Positions 36,674 through 47,371 of a DNA stretch of 64,000 nt are shown piece by piece. Source of the stretch: Mycogone perniciosa (lineage: Eukaryota > Ascomycota > Sordariomycetes > Hypocreales > Hypocreaceae); assembly GCA_025331125.1 (NCBI GenBank), contig JAOALB010000033.1:186001-250000 (forward strand), in the 5' to 3' direction. The notes under the pieces were generated by a model. The model had not been told where the DNA came from. It ran no database searches and saw only the letters and a program-made list of their open reading frames with translations. How positions within the stretch are numbered: position 1 is the first letter of the stretch; each line of letters begins with the position of its first letter. The position numbers and the translations under genes are program-made.

Positions 36674-38444
36674 TTACTTCATCCTCCCTAACATGTACAC
36701 GTGCGTATGCATGTAGTACATCGAAATATTCAGTGTGCAGTGAGTGAGTGAGTACTTTGTACTTTGTTTGTACGAAGTACTATGTACTGCACATTTCGTA
36801 GGATCAGCCTCGTCGACATCCTACGCGAACAACAGCACTTCAGCTTCCCCCCAAATTTGGCCAAGGCCTGCACCAACAAAGGGCTGACACTGGGATTCTC
36901 GAGAAGGTTTCGAGATGACGGCACCGATCTAATCCGTCAGGCCGGAACACCCGACCGAGTGGCTGTCTCCCCACAAAAAAAACAGCTTACCTTACCTAGG
37001 CACAAGTGCTACGCCGGAACCCAAAACCTATCCCATTGCCTTTCTCCCGAAACCCCGGTAGCCTGACCTCAGTCTGACGTCTTTTTCTTACTCCTCCGTA
37101 GACAGCGCATCATCATCAACGTTAGGTATACTTTGCCGTCAGTGATCGCTGGGCGGGTTTCAGGCGTCGGGAAATGAGATTCGTGGTGTGGGCAGCAAGT
37201 ACTACGAGTAAACCTGACGGGTGTCGCACTCACGGGCATCAATCAATCAATCACTCAACTTGCAAATCTGTGGTTGAAGGTCGACGCAGAAACGGTCAGA
37301 AGCCCTCCCTAGCGCAAGACGGGCGACGTGCGTCTGTAGCGGCGCCTTGTCCCAGCTTGTCAGTGTCGTCCGTACGAGTAATCGGGTGAGACAGAGCATC
37401 AGTCGTCGTGCAATAGCCGAGCGGCGTTCACAACGCACACCAGAGAAAAAGGCAACCACCGTCTGGACGACATATAGATAGCCCATTGTCTCACGGAATG
37501 CTTTGACTGGCTAGCTGACAGCATTGGCGCCGCGGTGCTAAAACCACCGGTGAGGCATTCCAATGGCCAGGGCATGAATGGCTCCAACCAAGGAGAGAGA
37601 GCCCAAGCTCGTCAGGGGTCACTTGATCAACGGTGTGTGAGCGGCGCTTTTGATGTCGCCGCGTCTAGCCTCCCCTTGGCTCTCTCTCTCATACGAGCTA
37701 CCTTTTTGTCCTTTGGGCTCTGCGAAAGGACGTCGTTGGGCAGAGACTGGGATGGGGGAAGAAAGCTGGGAGGCTCCGGAGATGTCCATTTCTTGTCGAT
37801 CGCCGTTATCTTGTTGGCCCGTCGTTTCGTTTCATGTTCCTTTCGTGTGGTCCAAGGGCGCTTACACAGCAGCGTTGAGTGATCACGCCGAGAGATCAGC
37901 AAACGCAAGATATTTAAGTTCCGTGGATTGTGCATCACTGGATGCTGATAATGCAGGGCCCCGAAAAATCGCCGAGGCCCCGAAGTGTCTACTCCGTACT
38001 ATTACATCTTGTATCCGCAATAGTACATTCGAGGACGGGCAGAATATGCACATGCATATGTCTGAAGATGTTTCGCATTAAACAGGATTCGATAATCAAC
38101 AACTATAGTGATCGAACGCGCCCACTTGCGATTGCTGGCATGAGAGTGGTTCGGAGAAAGGAAGAAAAAGAGGCGCTTCGACTTACATGCCAGTGCCCGC
38201 GACCCTACTGACTACGGCCGCTGTTGTGACGTGGGCAGCGTGAAGCGAGCCGGTCCGTGATCAGCTGCACCAATATAAGACGACACGACAGAGCCAATGA
38301 GTGCTCTCCTGGGTCATAGGGAAACATGGCTGAGCAAGAGAGGAATGATGACCCGAGCGATTGACGCGACGAGTCAGAGGCTCGCAAATCGTTTCACTCA
38401 AATGTGTAATGTCCTGGCTGAACAATATATGAATGACAGTTGCA

Positions 38445-38474
38445 CTGACGTGCTCTGACGTGCTCTGACGTGCT
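38445..38474. repeat. Three tandem CTGACGTGCT units
   Basis: Three exact 10-bp copies. Each holds TGACGT, the core half of CRE sites bound by ATF/CREB bZIP proteins. Confidence 0.9.
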
Positions 38475-38923
38475 CGTACATTAAACCGACGTAAGCTGGG
38501 CGACACGATTCAAGAATTCTATTTGTGCTTGGCAGGTTTAAGACAGAAGCAATAACACACAAGTAGTGCTTCGTACACACAAGAGTAATCGTCATTTCCG
38601 GTGGTCTTCGGTGTGCTGACGGCGACTGAAGGTGGTTCAGTGATTCAGTACTTCGTACTCCATACCTAGTAAGAGATTGATGGAGAATAGATGATGAGTG
38701 CTCGGTGCTCCGTCAAAACTGTGAATCGCTACACTCCAGGGCATACAAAAAAGACGCCCAAGACACGAGCAATCATTTCTTCCAACACGCCCGGCATATT
38801 CAGGTAGATTAGGGCAACGCAATCCCCAATGCTCGCTTATCGCCAAGGCCCCTGATATTTCTGATATTTTTTATTCTTGGTTGATAGAGCCGCGCAAGTA
38901 CTCGTACGGAGTATTCCATAGAT

Positions 38924-38937
38924 ACGGAGTACTCCGT
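38924..38937. repeat. 14-bp palindrome ACGGAGTACTCCGT
   Basis: Third head-to-head pair of the family, 11 bp downstream of a further TACGGAGTA (38905-38913). Confidence 0.85.
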
Positions 38938-39900
38938 TCTGACGACGACTCACAAAATTAGGCCCATTCATCTCTCCTCGATGCCTATTGTCTGTCCCCC
39001 CTTCTTTTCCTTGTGAGGCTCCTGAGCTCGTGTAGCGCTTTTAGCCCTCTTGGTATACAGAGAGAAGGGGATTGTGCAACTGTGATGAGCATGGGAGGAA
39101 ACGGAGAGGAGGTACGTACTCTGTACTCGTGCTCCCACTGCTCACTGACCACATCCCTGATTTCTTCCTAATGCGCAGCGCGGGGTGAAAGGTGAAAGTG
39201 ATAGAGTGACGAGACGAGCCAAAGGGCGGGGCACATGGCGAAGTACCTCGAGCAGTGCGGTACCTGGAGTACTCCCGGCCCCGAAGTACCTCCCCAGGCT
39301 CCTCGTACCAGGCGGGGGTCTACACTTTAGTGCTACACTACCTGCACGCCCCCCGGCGCTACCGTCGTCATTTGCTTGTCCCTGGAGTGCTTGTGTCCTG
39401 GCTTCTGTCCAAACACCAGCGAGACCTTGGGTTGTGAACCATTTCGCCTCCCCCTGGCCTTGGGGCGTGTTAGAGACACGCCAGGGGGACTAGGTACCTC
39501 TCATTTTCCCCCCCTTCCCTTTGGCAAGACAAGGCTAGAGAAAAAAAAAGGTTTTTTTTTTGCCTTTGCGTTAAGGGCCGGCCTTGGCTGGCTTGTCTGT
39601 CTGTCGCATTGTCCAGCGCATCTCACTCACTGTTTCTTGCTGAGAGTTTCCCCCCTTGTCTCTTTTGCCGCCTCTCACTCGCTTCTACGCAAACAGCGCT
39701 TCGATGCCCTGTCTCGCCTCTCTGTTGTCCTCACCCGTGCTCCGGAGACATGGGCATCATTCGTCTCGCCTCGTTCAACGGAGCACTGCTTCTGACGTGA
39801 CCAGCGGCTACGGCCATTGCCCATGACAATGACATGATCCATCGTCAGCCCCCCGCTAACAGTCGAGAGAGCGAGCCCCAGCTTGCCCTCCTAAAATAAA

Positions 39901-41188
39901 GCTGTGTCGTCCAAATTTCCCGAGAGACTAATACTTCGTACGAGTACGGAGTACAGGACTCGTACGACATAATAATTGCTGGAGCCAGCAAGCAGGAGGA
40001 GAGAAAAAAACCCCAAGCCTCCAAAACATAATAAGACACACTCCCTCCCTCATCCCCAGGCCGGACTCCCAAACGCCACACCCACCCACCCCCTTCTCTG
40101 TACTCATACACCACCGCAACCACATACTATTACTCCCAACTTCTTTTGACTCAACCATCCTCCACCTACTTTCGTGCTTCACATACTTCACTCTGCCTCG
40201 TTCTGCCACCAGCAAACCAGACCTTCTACTGTCCACCAGACCGTTCGTCGTTGAACGTCCGCCGCAAGTACGACCAACGCCTTCGCATCGCGCACAACTC
40301 TCGGTCCCCCATTGTTGAAACTCGGACATCGTACAAACGGTCGCCTTCACCAAGTGCTCCGTCTCCAGTCCTCGATCTGCCCTCCTCTGAAGGCTCTGCT
40401 CCGCGTACGCGATCTCGCAACTGCCATCCGATCCCGCGCCTCCTCCCTTGTCGGCTTGCGTGCTGCAGACCCCAGCACCTGTGCTCCCGTTTTCCGCGAA
40501 CGACCAACACGCAGACGACACGACCAATTGCCAGCTCCGGCATCATCCTGGGACTATTACAATTGCGCCAGGAGCAGAATCCGTCCCAGATCACGATAGC
40601 AGGCTGTGTCGCATAAGCACCCTCATCGCAATTCCGCGCCCGCCCGCACGCTCGCCCTGTTCTGCCCTGCCCTGCACTGCAGTGTCCCCAAGTCGCTCGT
40701 CCTGGAGCCAGTTCCCAAATCAGCCACCTGCATAAGATACGGCGACTCATCTGCCACCTCACCAACCTGCTGCTGCGACCAGGACATTGCTCGACCCAGG
40801 CCAGATCGTCCCCTAGCTCCCGGCTCTGGCACCTTCAGCCACCCCTTGACGACGGGCGTCCGGGACCAACGCTTTATTTTTGTGCAGCCGTTCCAAACAC
40901 CAGAACGCCGGACCCCAATCCAACTGCCCGAGAGCACAACCTTGAGCTCCAATATTACCTGGCCCCTACGAATCCCTGACACAACTGGGCTGGCACCAGG
41001 TCAACGACCTTGCACGCTGTGGATCGGCCAAGCTCGTCTTCTTCCCCGCATCCCGACCCGTTCCCCAGATTGATGCAACATGCATACCGGAACTGCTCGA
41101 ACTTTATAAGGGCCAAGGCAACCTGCACAAGCTCAAGCTCAAGGCTCGCACCTGCAATGCCGCTTGTTACACAAACACAAACACAACC
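39901..41188 (+). promoter_or_regulatory. Probable PLC1 promoter and long C/T-rich leader
   Basis: About 1.3 kb before the PLC1 ATG is strongly C-rich and purine-poor on the coding strand, as is common for transcribed leaders and core promoters in filamentous fungi. GTACGGAGTAC lies at 39944-39954. Frames of about 155 codons are open here but start at non-ATG codons, overlap each other and encode Pro/Ser/Arg-rich low-complexity sequence, so I do not call them genes. A leader intron or upstream ORFs are possible. Confidence 0.4.
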
Positions 41189-44100
41189 ATGACTAGCAGC
41201 AATTCAGACCCAATTCAGACTTCCATGCCTCCGACATTGGGCTGCACCATGTCCTCACAATCCACCCAGCATTGGCGTCCACGCCCTAGCGACGTACAGA
41301 CAAGCTTTCATACGCAATATCCCACCGCAACTCCCGCCTCCGCCATAAGTGCCTCCTCCGTGGCCTCCAATTCCCAACAAGGCTCTCCACTCATGTCTCC
41401 CGAACCAACCCTCCTTACCACCAACTCCTCAGTCCAAGCCTCGCCAGAACCAATGCGCCCCCGAGACGAGGACCAGTGCCCCTCAGGCTGGCAGCTTCCC
41501 GATTCCATAATCTCCCGGAAAGGGAGCGCCGCTTCTCTGCTCCAGAGTGGGACGGTGAGCCCCAGTCTCATTGCTGAGGCCGTCTTCGCCAACAGTTCTG
41601 GCGCCCCCGTTGCAAACACGTCCGCCCCTAACAAGAGCCTGATCCGCCGCCTCTCCAATAAGGCATCGAGACACATTACGGGCAACCGAAGGCGGCAGTC
41701 GTCTGCTGCACCTTCGAGCCGTGATACCAGTGTTGGCCCTTGCTACTGGCGGAAACGCAGTGACAGCAACGCCACTGCTCCTCCCGAGTATGGCGTTGCA
41801 AACTCTGACTCCGAGTCTGATCCGGAGGAGAGAGATGACACTATCTCTTTCAGGTCCGTCAACTACCTCGACGGTCCTGCCAGGGACTCGTCAGCTAACA
41901 GCATCACCGGCTCCATCAGTGGTGTTTCCAACACCATGGCTGGTCCTGTTATTCCCCTACAGCTACAGCAGGGAACCTTGCTCAGAAAGGTTTCCAAGAA
42001 GAAGCGTGTAAGGCGTGTGTGCCTCGTGTATGATCCCGAGACAAACAGAATCACGTGGGATCGGGCCCGTCCGCAAAAGTTTCTCCATGTTGACGAGGTA
42101 AGGGAGATTCGAACCGGCTCAGACATTCAGCAGTACGGCCGCGACTTCAACATCCCCGAAGCAGAGCGCTCCACATGGTTCTCCATCCTGTACTCAGTCC
42201 CAGAGAAGTCCAAGTCCAAATTCCTACACCTCATCGCTGACGATGCCGAGACCTACCATATCTGGATCACATTCCTGGACGCTATGCTAAAGCACCGTCT
42301 GGAGGTTATGACTTCCCTGATGGCTTTTGATGAGAAGGCAATCGCTCAGTACTGGCAGACAGAGATGACGAAACACAACAGTGAAGACGAGGAAGAACTG
42401 GATATTGCAGGTGTCATGCGAGTTTGCCAGAACCTCCACATCTACAGCTCACAATCAACCCTCCAGTCTAACTTCAGACTTTCTGACTCTCGGCGACGTG
42501 AGAGACTTAACTTTTCCGAGTTCCTGGAATTCGTCCGTCTCATGAGACAGCGACAAGACGTACACCGAATCATGCAGAGTGTTGCTGCTCGGCCTGAAGT
42601 CGGCATCAATCTCGGTGAATTCCTGACATTCCTTCGGGATGTTCAGGGAGAGGATGTTGATGCGAAACGATCCACTTGGGAGAAGCTCTTCACAAAATTT
42701 GTCCGCAAGTACAGGAATGACGATATGGAGATGACCGATGCGAACGATCTTAGTATCATGTCCGAGGACGCCTTTGTCGGATTTTTGACCTCCCGACACA
42801 ATTTGCCCATTATTGACGAACAACAGGAGTTCACTCTTGATCGGCCTATGAACGAATACTTCATCTCTAGCTCGCACAACACATACCTCATGGGGCGACA
42901 GGTAGCTGGCCACTCCAGTGTCGAGGGATACATCTCTGCCCTTGTTCGAGGCTGTCGCTGTGTCGAGGTCGACTGTTGGGACGGTCCTAATGGTCAGCCC
43001 TTGGTCGTCCATGGCCGCACAATGACCAGCTCTATTACCTTCAAAGATGTTATGACTACGATCAACAAGTACGCTTTCGTCAAGTCAAGTTTCCCACTTT
43101 GGATATCTCTCGAAGTGCACTGCAACCCTGCCCAACAGGCCATTATGGCCGAGACGATCAAAGAAGCTTTTGGCTCTCGACTCGTTACGGAGCCTCTAGA
43201 CCCTAGTTCATCCAAGCTACCTTCACCTTCGGAGTTAATGGAACGAATTCTCATCAAAGTCAAGACTCCACGAGTGATGAAGGATGATCCGACGACGGGT
43301 GAGATCTTCGGTGGACGGAAACGGGGCAATAGCCTGAGTTCTCCACTGGTGAGACCCACCATCCCCGACACGAATGTGCTTCCAGCGTCTCAATCGCTAC
43401 CTCAAAGTCCTTTACTCTCCCCCAGCAACCAGGGCAGAAGACTCGTCAGCAAGAATCGAGTCAACACCATCACTGAAGGTGAGGTACAAGATTTGTTGAG
43501 CAATAGCAGCAGCGACACAGATAGTGGTAGCGAGACTGGCTCGTTCAAGGGATCCAGCAACATCATCCCTGTGTTGGGCAAGTTAGGAGTCTACTGCGCT
43601 GGCATCAAGTTTTCAGGATTCGATGCGCCAGCCGCCAAGAAGTTCAACCACATCTTCTCCTTCAAGGAGATCAGCTTCGCCAAGAAGTCGCGTACCAAGG
43701 AAGAGAAGTTGTCACTGGACATCCACAACATGCGATACTTGATGCGAGTCTATCCTGATGGAACACGATTGGCCTCCAGCAACTTCGACCCACTCAGCTA
43801 CTGGCGACGCGGCGTGCAAATGGCTGCATTGAACTGGCAAACCTTTGACTTGGGCATGCAGATCAACCAGGCCATGTTTGAGGGCGGCAAGGATTCTTGC
43901 GGATACGTTCTGAAGCCTGCGGAGCTTCGCGACATTCAGGTCATTCCGTTCCGACAGGAGCGGTCTGTTGTGTCGTTCAGCATCGATGTCCTCTCAGCGC
44001 AACAGTTGATGCGACCTGCTAACCTGGCTGCCAACAAGTCGATGGATTTCTACGTCGAGGTTGAAGTGTTCCACGCCAACGACAAGCGGAACAAGAAGGA

Positions 44101-44560
44101 GAGGGTTTCCGAACTATCCCACGAGCCTGATTCGCCTCTGAAATTCCAAACCGAAGTGATTCGCGAGAATGGCTTCAACCCAATGTTTACGAACGGTCAA
44201 TTCCGATTCAAGGTGACAACCAAGCACCCAGAACTTGTCTTTGTGCGTTGGTCTGTCCGGCTGGCTGGTGAAGAGAGCTACAGTAGTAACAAGGATCGAT
44301 CACTGATGGCCAGCTACACGGCCAAGCTCACGAACCTCAGACAAGGATATCGCACCCTGCCACTTCTCAACCACGCTGGCGATCAATATCTTTTCTCAAG
44401 CCTCTTCTGCAACATCAACATTGAATCGATTGAGAAGATACTGATCGATGCCCCTCGCTCAGTTCAAGAGGGGGGCAGCAAGCTTGACCGCTTGGGCGAA
44501 AAGGTGTTTAGACGAAGCAACACGAGCCCTCGGAGCACTGTAGAGAAGAACAGCGTGTAG
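41189..44560 (+). CDS. PLC1: Phosphoinositide-specific phospholipase C, delta type
   Basis: This enzyme cleaves PI(4,5)P2 to inositol trisphosphate and diacylglycerol at membranes, feeding Ca2+ and inositol-phosphate signalling. It is a single exon of 1123 residues with the domain order of fungal PLC-delta: a disordered Ser/Pro-rich N-terminus (1-250); a PH domain (about 254-375, LQQGTLLRKVSKKKRVRR...); an EF-hand-like region (about 380-540); the catalytic X domain (about 550-700) with the two active-site histidines H563 (SSSHNTYL) and H608 (LVVHGR); a linker with Ser-rich repeats (700-790); the Y domain (about 799-915, LGVYCAGIKF...NMRYLMRVYPDGTRLASSNFDP); and a C2 domain (about 930-1060). 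The first ATG (context ACAACCATGA) was taken; the frame upstream has no ATG nearby. It is isolated, with long gene-free DNA on both sides. Confidence 0.97.
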   Translation: MTSSNSDPIQTSMPPTLGCTMSSQSTQHWRPRPSDVQTSFHTQYPTATPASAISASSVASNSQQGSPLMSPEPTLLTTNSSVQASPEPMRPRDEDQCPSGWQLPDSIISRKGSAASLLQSGTVSPSLIAEAVFANSSGAPVANTSAPNKSLIRRLSNKASRHITGNRRRQSSAAPSSRDTSVGPCYWRKRSDSNATAPPEYGVANSDSESDPEERDDTISFRSVNYLDGPARDSSANSITGSISGVSNTMAGPVIPLQLQQGTLLRKVSKKKRVRRVCLVYDPETNRITWDRARPQKFLHVDEVREIRTGSDIQQYGRDFNIPEAERSTWFSILYSVPEKSKSKFLHLIADDAETYHIWITFLDAMLKHRLEVMTSLMAFDEKAIAQYWQTEMTKHNSEDEEELDIAGVMRVCQNLHIYSSQSTLQSNFRLSDSRRRERLNFSEFLEFVRLMRQRQDVHRIMQSVAARPEVGINLGEFLTFLRDVQGEDVDAKRSTWEKLFTKFVRKYRNDDMEMTDANDLSIMSEDAFVGFLTSRHNLPIIDEQQEFTLDRPMNEYFISSSHNTYLMGRQVAGHSSVEGYISALVRGCRCVEVDCWDGPNGQPLVVHGRTMTSSITFKDVMTTINKYAFVKSSFPLWISLEVHCNPAQQAIMAETIKEAFGSRLVTEPLDPSSSKLPSPSELMERILIKVKTPRVMKDDPTTGEIFGGRKRGNSLSSPLVRPTIPDTNVLPASQSLPQSPLLSPSNQGRRLVSKNRVNTITEGEVQDLLSNSSSDTDSGSETGSFKGSSNIIPVLGKLGVYCAGIKFSGFDAPAAKKFNHIFSFKEISFAKKSRTKEEKLSLDIHNMRYLMRVYPDGTRLASSNFDPLSYWRRGVQMAALNWQTFDLGMQINQAMFEGGKDSCGYVLKPAELRDIQVIPFRQERSVVSFSIDVLSAQQLMRPANLAANKSMDFYVEVEVFHANDKRNKKERVSELSHEPDSPLKFQTEVIRENGFNPMFTNGQFRFKVTTKHPELVFVRWSVRLAGEESYSSNKDRSLMASYTAKLTNLRQGYRTLPLLNHAGDQYLFSSLFCNINIESIEKILIDAPRSVQEGGSKLDRLGEKVFRRSNTSPRSTVEKNSV

Positions 44561-47371
44561 AAGCACAGTCTTGAGCTTTGAATGTTCCCTAATCACATTT
44601 CCGCATATCCGCAAACACTCTACTCCACTTTTCTTTTCTTGAAGACACTTTCTCTTCTTCTTCAACCAAATCCCTTGCAGCAGAGCGATGGGATTTGATA
44701 TTTCTTCGGACTGGTACATCCGCACTGACAAACATTTTTTTCTCTTTGAACCTCTCTTGGTCTTTTTCTTCCCCTTTCCTGATGTTCAGTACGGCGCACG
44801 GAACTAAAAAGCGGAACAAAATACCCCCACATTTGACATGTGGCACACATTTTGGTTTTTTCCTTTTGATGAATGGATGCAAGGATGGCTTGTGGTCAAG
44901 GGAATGCATGCACCACATGGTTGTTTGGGATTTCACAGGGAAAGCATTACACAGGGAATGGAAACATGGTGGCATATCCTAAATAGACCGGTCAGGCAAG
45001 GGAATTTGGCTTCTCCTTTTTTTGGTTTCACTTGTTTTTTCTTGGCGTTGCTTCAGTATTTCTTCCCCATGTGGCTTTGAGCAAGGCAGTGTGAGGGTCA
45101 TTGGGATGCCATGAGCAAGATGAGGAAATGAAAGGGGCTTGTATCAATCAGATGGCTGCATGTGGGGAAACAGACAGTGGAGTCATACTAGGTGAAATGG
45201 ACCTTTGAGAACAAAGTTTGATGCATCTTATTTGTTTGTCTTTTTCTTGTTTGCTTTCAAGCGTCGGCGTTGCGATGTGAGGGCCCTCGAGAGGCCAGGT
45301 TGATATGACATACATGGGCAGCGGCATACTGGACAAGGGCATTATCTTTTCTTGGATGAGGTTGCATACCGGGAGCTTTGTGCATTGATACAAAAGCATG
45401 GTGGCTCGCGCTGCATTCGGATTCGGAACTTTTCCTCTGTCAACGGCATCAATACGATGCCCCGTTTGTATTTTTCTTCCTCTTTAGTTTCTTTCCGAAC
45501 CAATGTGCTCTGATTTAGTCTACATAGCAAGACAGGGTTTTCAAGTCAGAAAGGGAGGCTGAAACCAACGCCCCTTGCAATATATTTACATTTCTGAGCA
45601 TTTTACAATTCCTCTTGTTGTGATTGAAGTTACTAGTAGTTTTCTTTTTAAGTTTTTGTCACATTTGGCCCTCTTTTTCAATCCATTCTAGGGGTTTTGG
45701 TCTTTTCAGCTTTCTAAGCCATCCGTCGTCCAACATGGCTTATACCTTTCAACGTGGCAAAGAGGGGGGAAATGGAATGAGGAGTAAACAAAACAAGGGG
45801 CTACGGCGGAGGATTTCGGGGTAGAGGGAGAAACGTGAAGAGACAATGACGTTGTTATTATGAAAGTATATTCGTGCCCTTACCCACTCGCTCTCCTCTA
45901 TGGGAGATTCGGGATATAAAGCGAGCCGCCCGGAGACTCGGGCACAGTCTTAGCCAAGGAAAGCGAAAGGGGGGGGCGTGTGAGAGGGGGGATGAGGAAT
46001 CTGAGAGTCTGTGTCGTTTATTTTTTATATTTTTGCAATGTCATGATGGTGATGATGTATGGCATCAAGAGTACGGAGTTAAGATGGGGAGGAAAAAGAG
46101 CGAACCGCGGAGCTGTTAGTTGGCTGTACAAGCGTGTAAGGCGTGAGTGTATAAACCGACGTACGTCTAAAGCATAGGACTTTGTCTCTTTGTTATGTTT
46201 GTAAAATAGAAGGTTTAGTGTTATTTTTTGTGTCTTATTAAAGAGAGTTCTGTTCATGCTTCGCCCAAAGTTTGTTTCGTATTTTTGTTTGGTGAAGGCG
46301 AGCCAAGGAAGAGGCGGGTTTGTTGCCAAGGGAGAGGGTTTTACTTAGTCTCTCACGCCGGTCTTTTTTCTGCGTGTGGAGTTGTTGTGCCAATGGAGCA
46401 TTTACTCCTTATTTGTTGAAAATGATGACTCCCATGTTTGTGCCATCGTATATATGCTATGAATCGCAAACATGGGGAAATTGAAAGGGGAGGGGGGGCG
46501 GATCGACGGAATGAATGGAGTCGCCCAGCTAGTTTAAGGAGTGTTGGTAGTAACAAGCCACCATATACATAGTTCATCAAGTACATCTTTGGGGAGAGTA
46601 CTTTAGAGTCGGAGAGTGGGAACGTACCATAGCTATGGGATATGATGATTGGGCGTTTTCTTCTTTGGGGCTTCTTCCATGCGAGGAGGTGTAAGTGTCG
46701 ATCTCCAATGTGGGTCGTAGACCCCAATGCATTGAGTATATCGGACACATATTACACGAGTTATATACCGACAGCCGATTCTGCCTTATTGCTGACTCCC
46801 CCGTGCTAACGGACGAGTCAAGAAAAGATGGTCCAGCTGAGCCGTTTAGCAGAGCTGACGTGTTGGAATGGATCAGCGTTTTGGGGGCCGCTGAGGGAGA
46901 TGAATGGGATGAATCAAGGGGGTTTATTGTGGGCACCAGTCATATCGTGCGGAGACAGAGAAACAGGCCCATCTGATGATGACGAAAGGTAAGAAACAAT
47001 GCGGTTTATCCTTATCCAATAGTCTCTCCCCCGGATTCTGTTGAAGAGACACAGCAGCATACATGTGAAAAAGGCAAAAAGCCCAACTCCTCCAACAATA
47101 CCGACACTCCCCCTCCCAATGACCTAGTACATAACCGAACCCTCTAGCAAACAACCGGGTCGCCTCCCTAGATACACGTAGTACATACATGCCGAAAGTT
47201 TCTTTCGTGCGAATTGTGGCGAGACGCAATGCTGCAGTAACTCTTCCGCCTCCTGTCTCTATGTTCCCCCTCTCTTAATGTAGATCCGCGCGAAACATGG
47301 TGTAAATCATATGCCATCCTGCCCCTTTTTTGTCACAATAGGTTAGGAAAAAAGAAACAAGACAGATCGGA
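44561..47371. other. Convergent intergenic region, PLC1 / PFA3, 2.8 kb
   Basis: This is unusually long for a tail-to-tail space. It is T-rich on the plus strand, with many TTTTT runs. A TATAAA word lies near 45916 and GTACGGAGT at 46071. A plus-strand frame (about 46695-46976, GTG start) and a minus-strand frame over the same bases are both open; neither has a recognisable motif. No gene is called. Confidence 0.5.

Larger units (their letters stand above)
23300..39900. other. Gene desert, about 16.6 kb
   Basis: I can support no protein or RNA gene here. The longest frames (for example minus strand 28432-29175, 31053-31718 and 35392-36072) lack conserved motifs, have odd composition (Cys/His/Ser-rich, microsatellite-derived) and overlap other frames of similar size. 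Base composition is mixed rather than strongly AT-rich, so heavy RIP is not obvious. The space holds most of the TACGGAGTA and TACGAAGTA words of the window, several tandem repeats and an LTR-like stretch near 30.56-30.8 kb. The first part (23.3-24.7 kb) is more AT-rich and could contain old transposon debris, but no element ends were found. Confidence 0.6.

Noticed and set aside
40146..41073. Two frames of about 155 codons before PLC1
   Set aside because: Low-complexity Pro/Ser/Arg sequence in a C-rich leader, non-ATG or poor starts, overlapping each other.
23300..41188. Secondary-metabolite cluster or intact transposon in the desert
   Set aside because: No PKS, NRPS, P450, transposase, reverse transcriptase or integrase motif in any frame that I could read.
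46695..46976. 93-codon plus-strand frame near 46.7 kb
   Set aside because: GTG start, overlaps an equally long antisense frame, no motif that I recognise.
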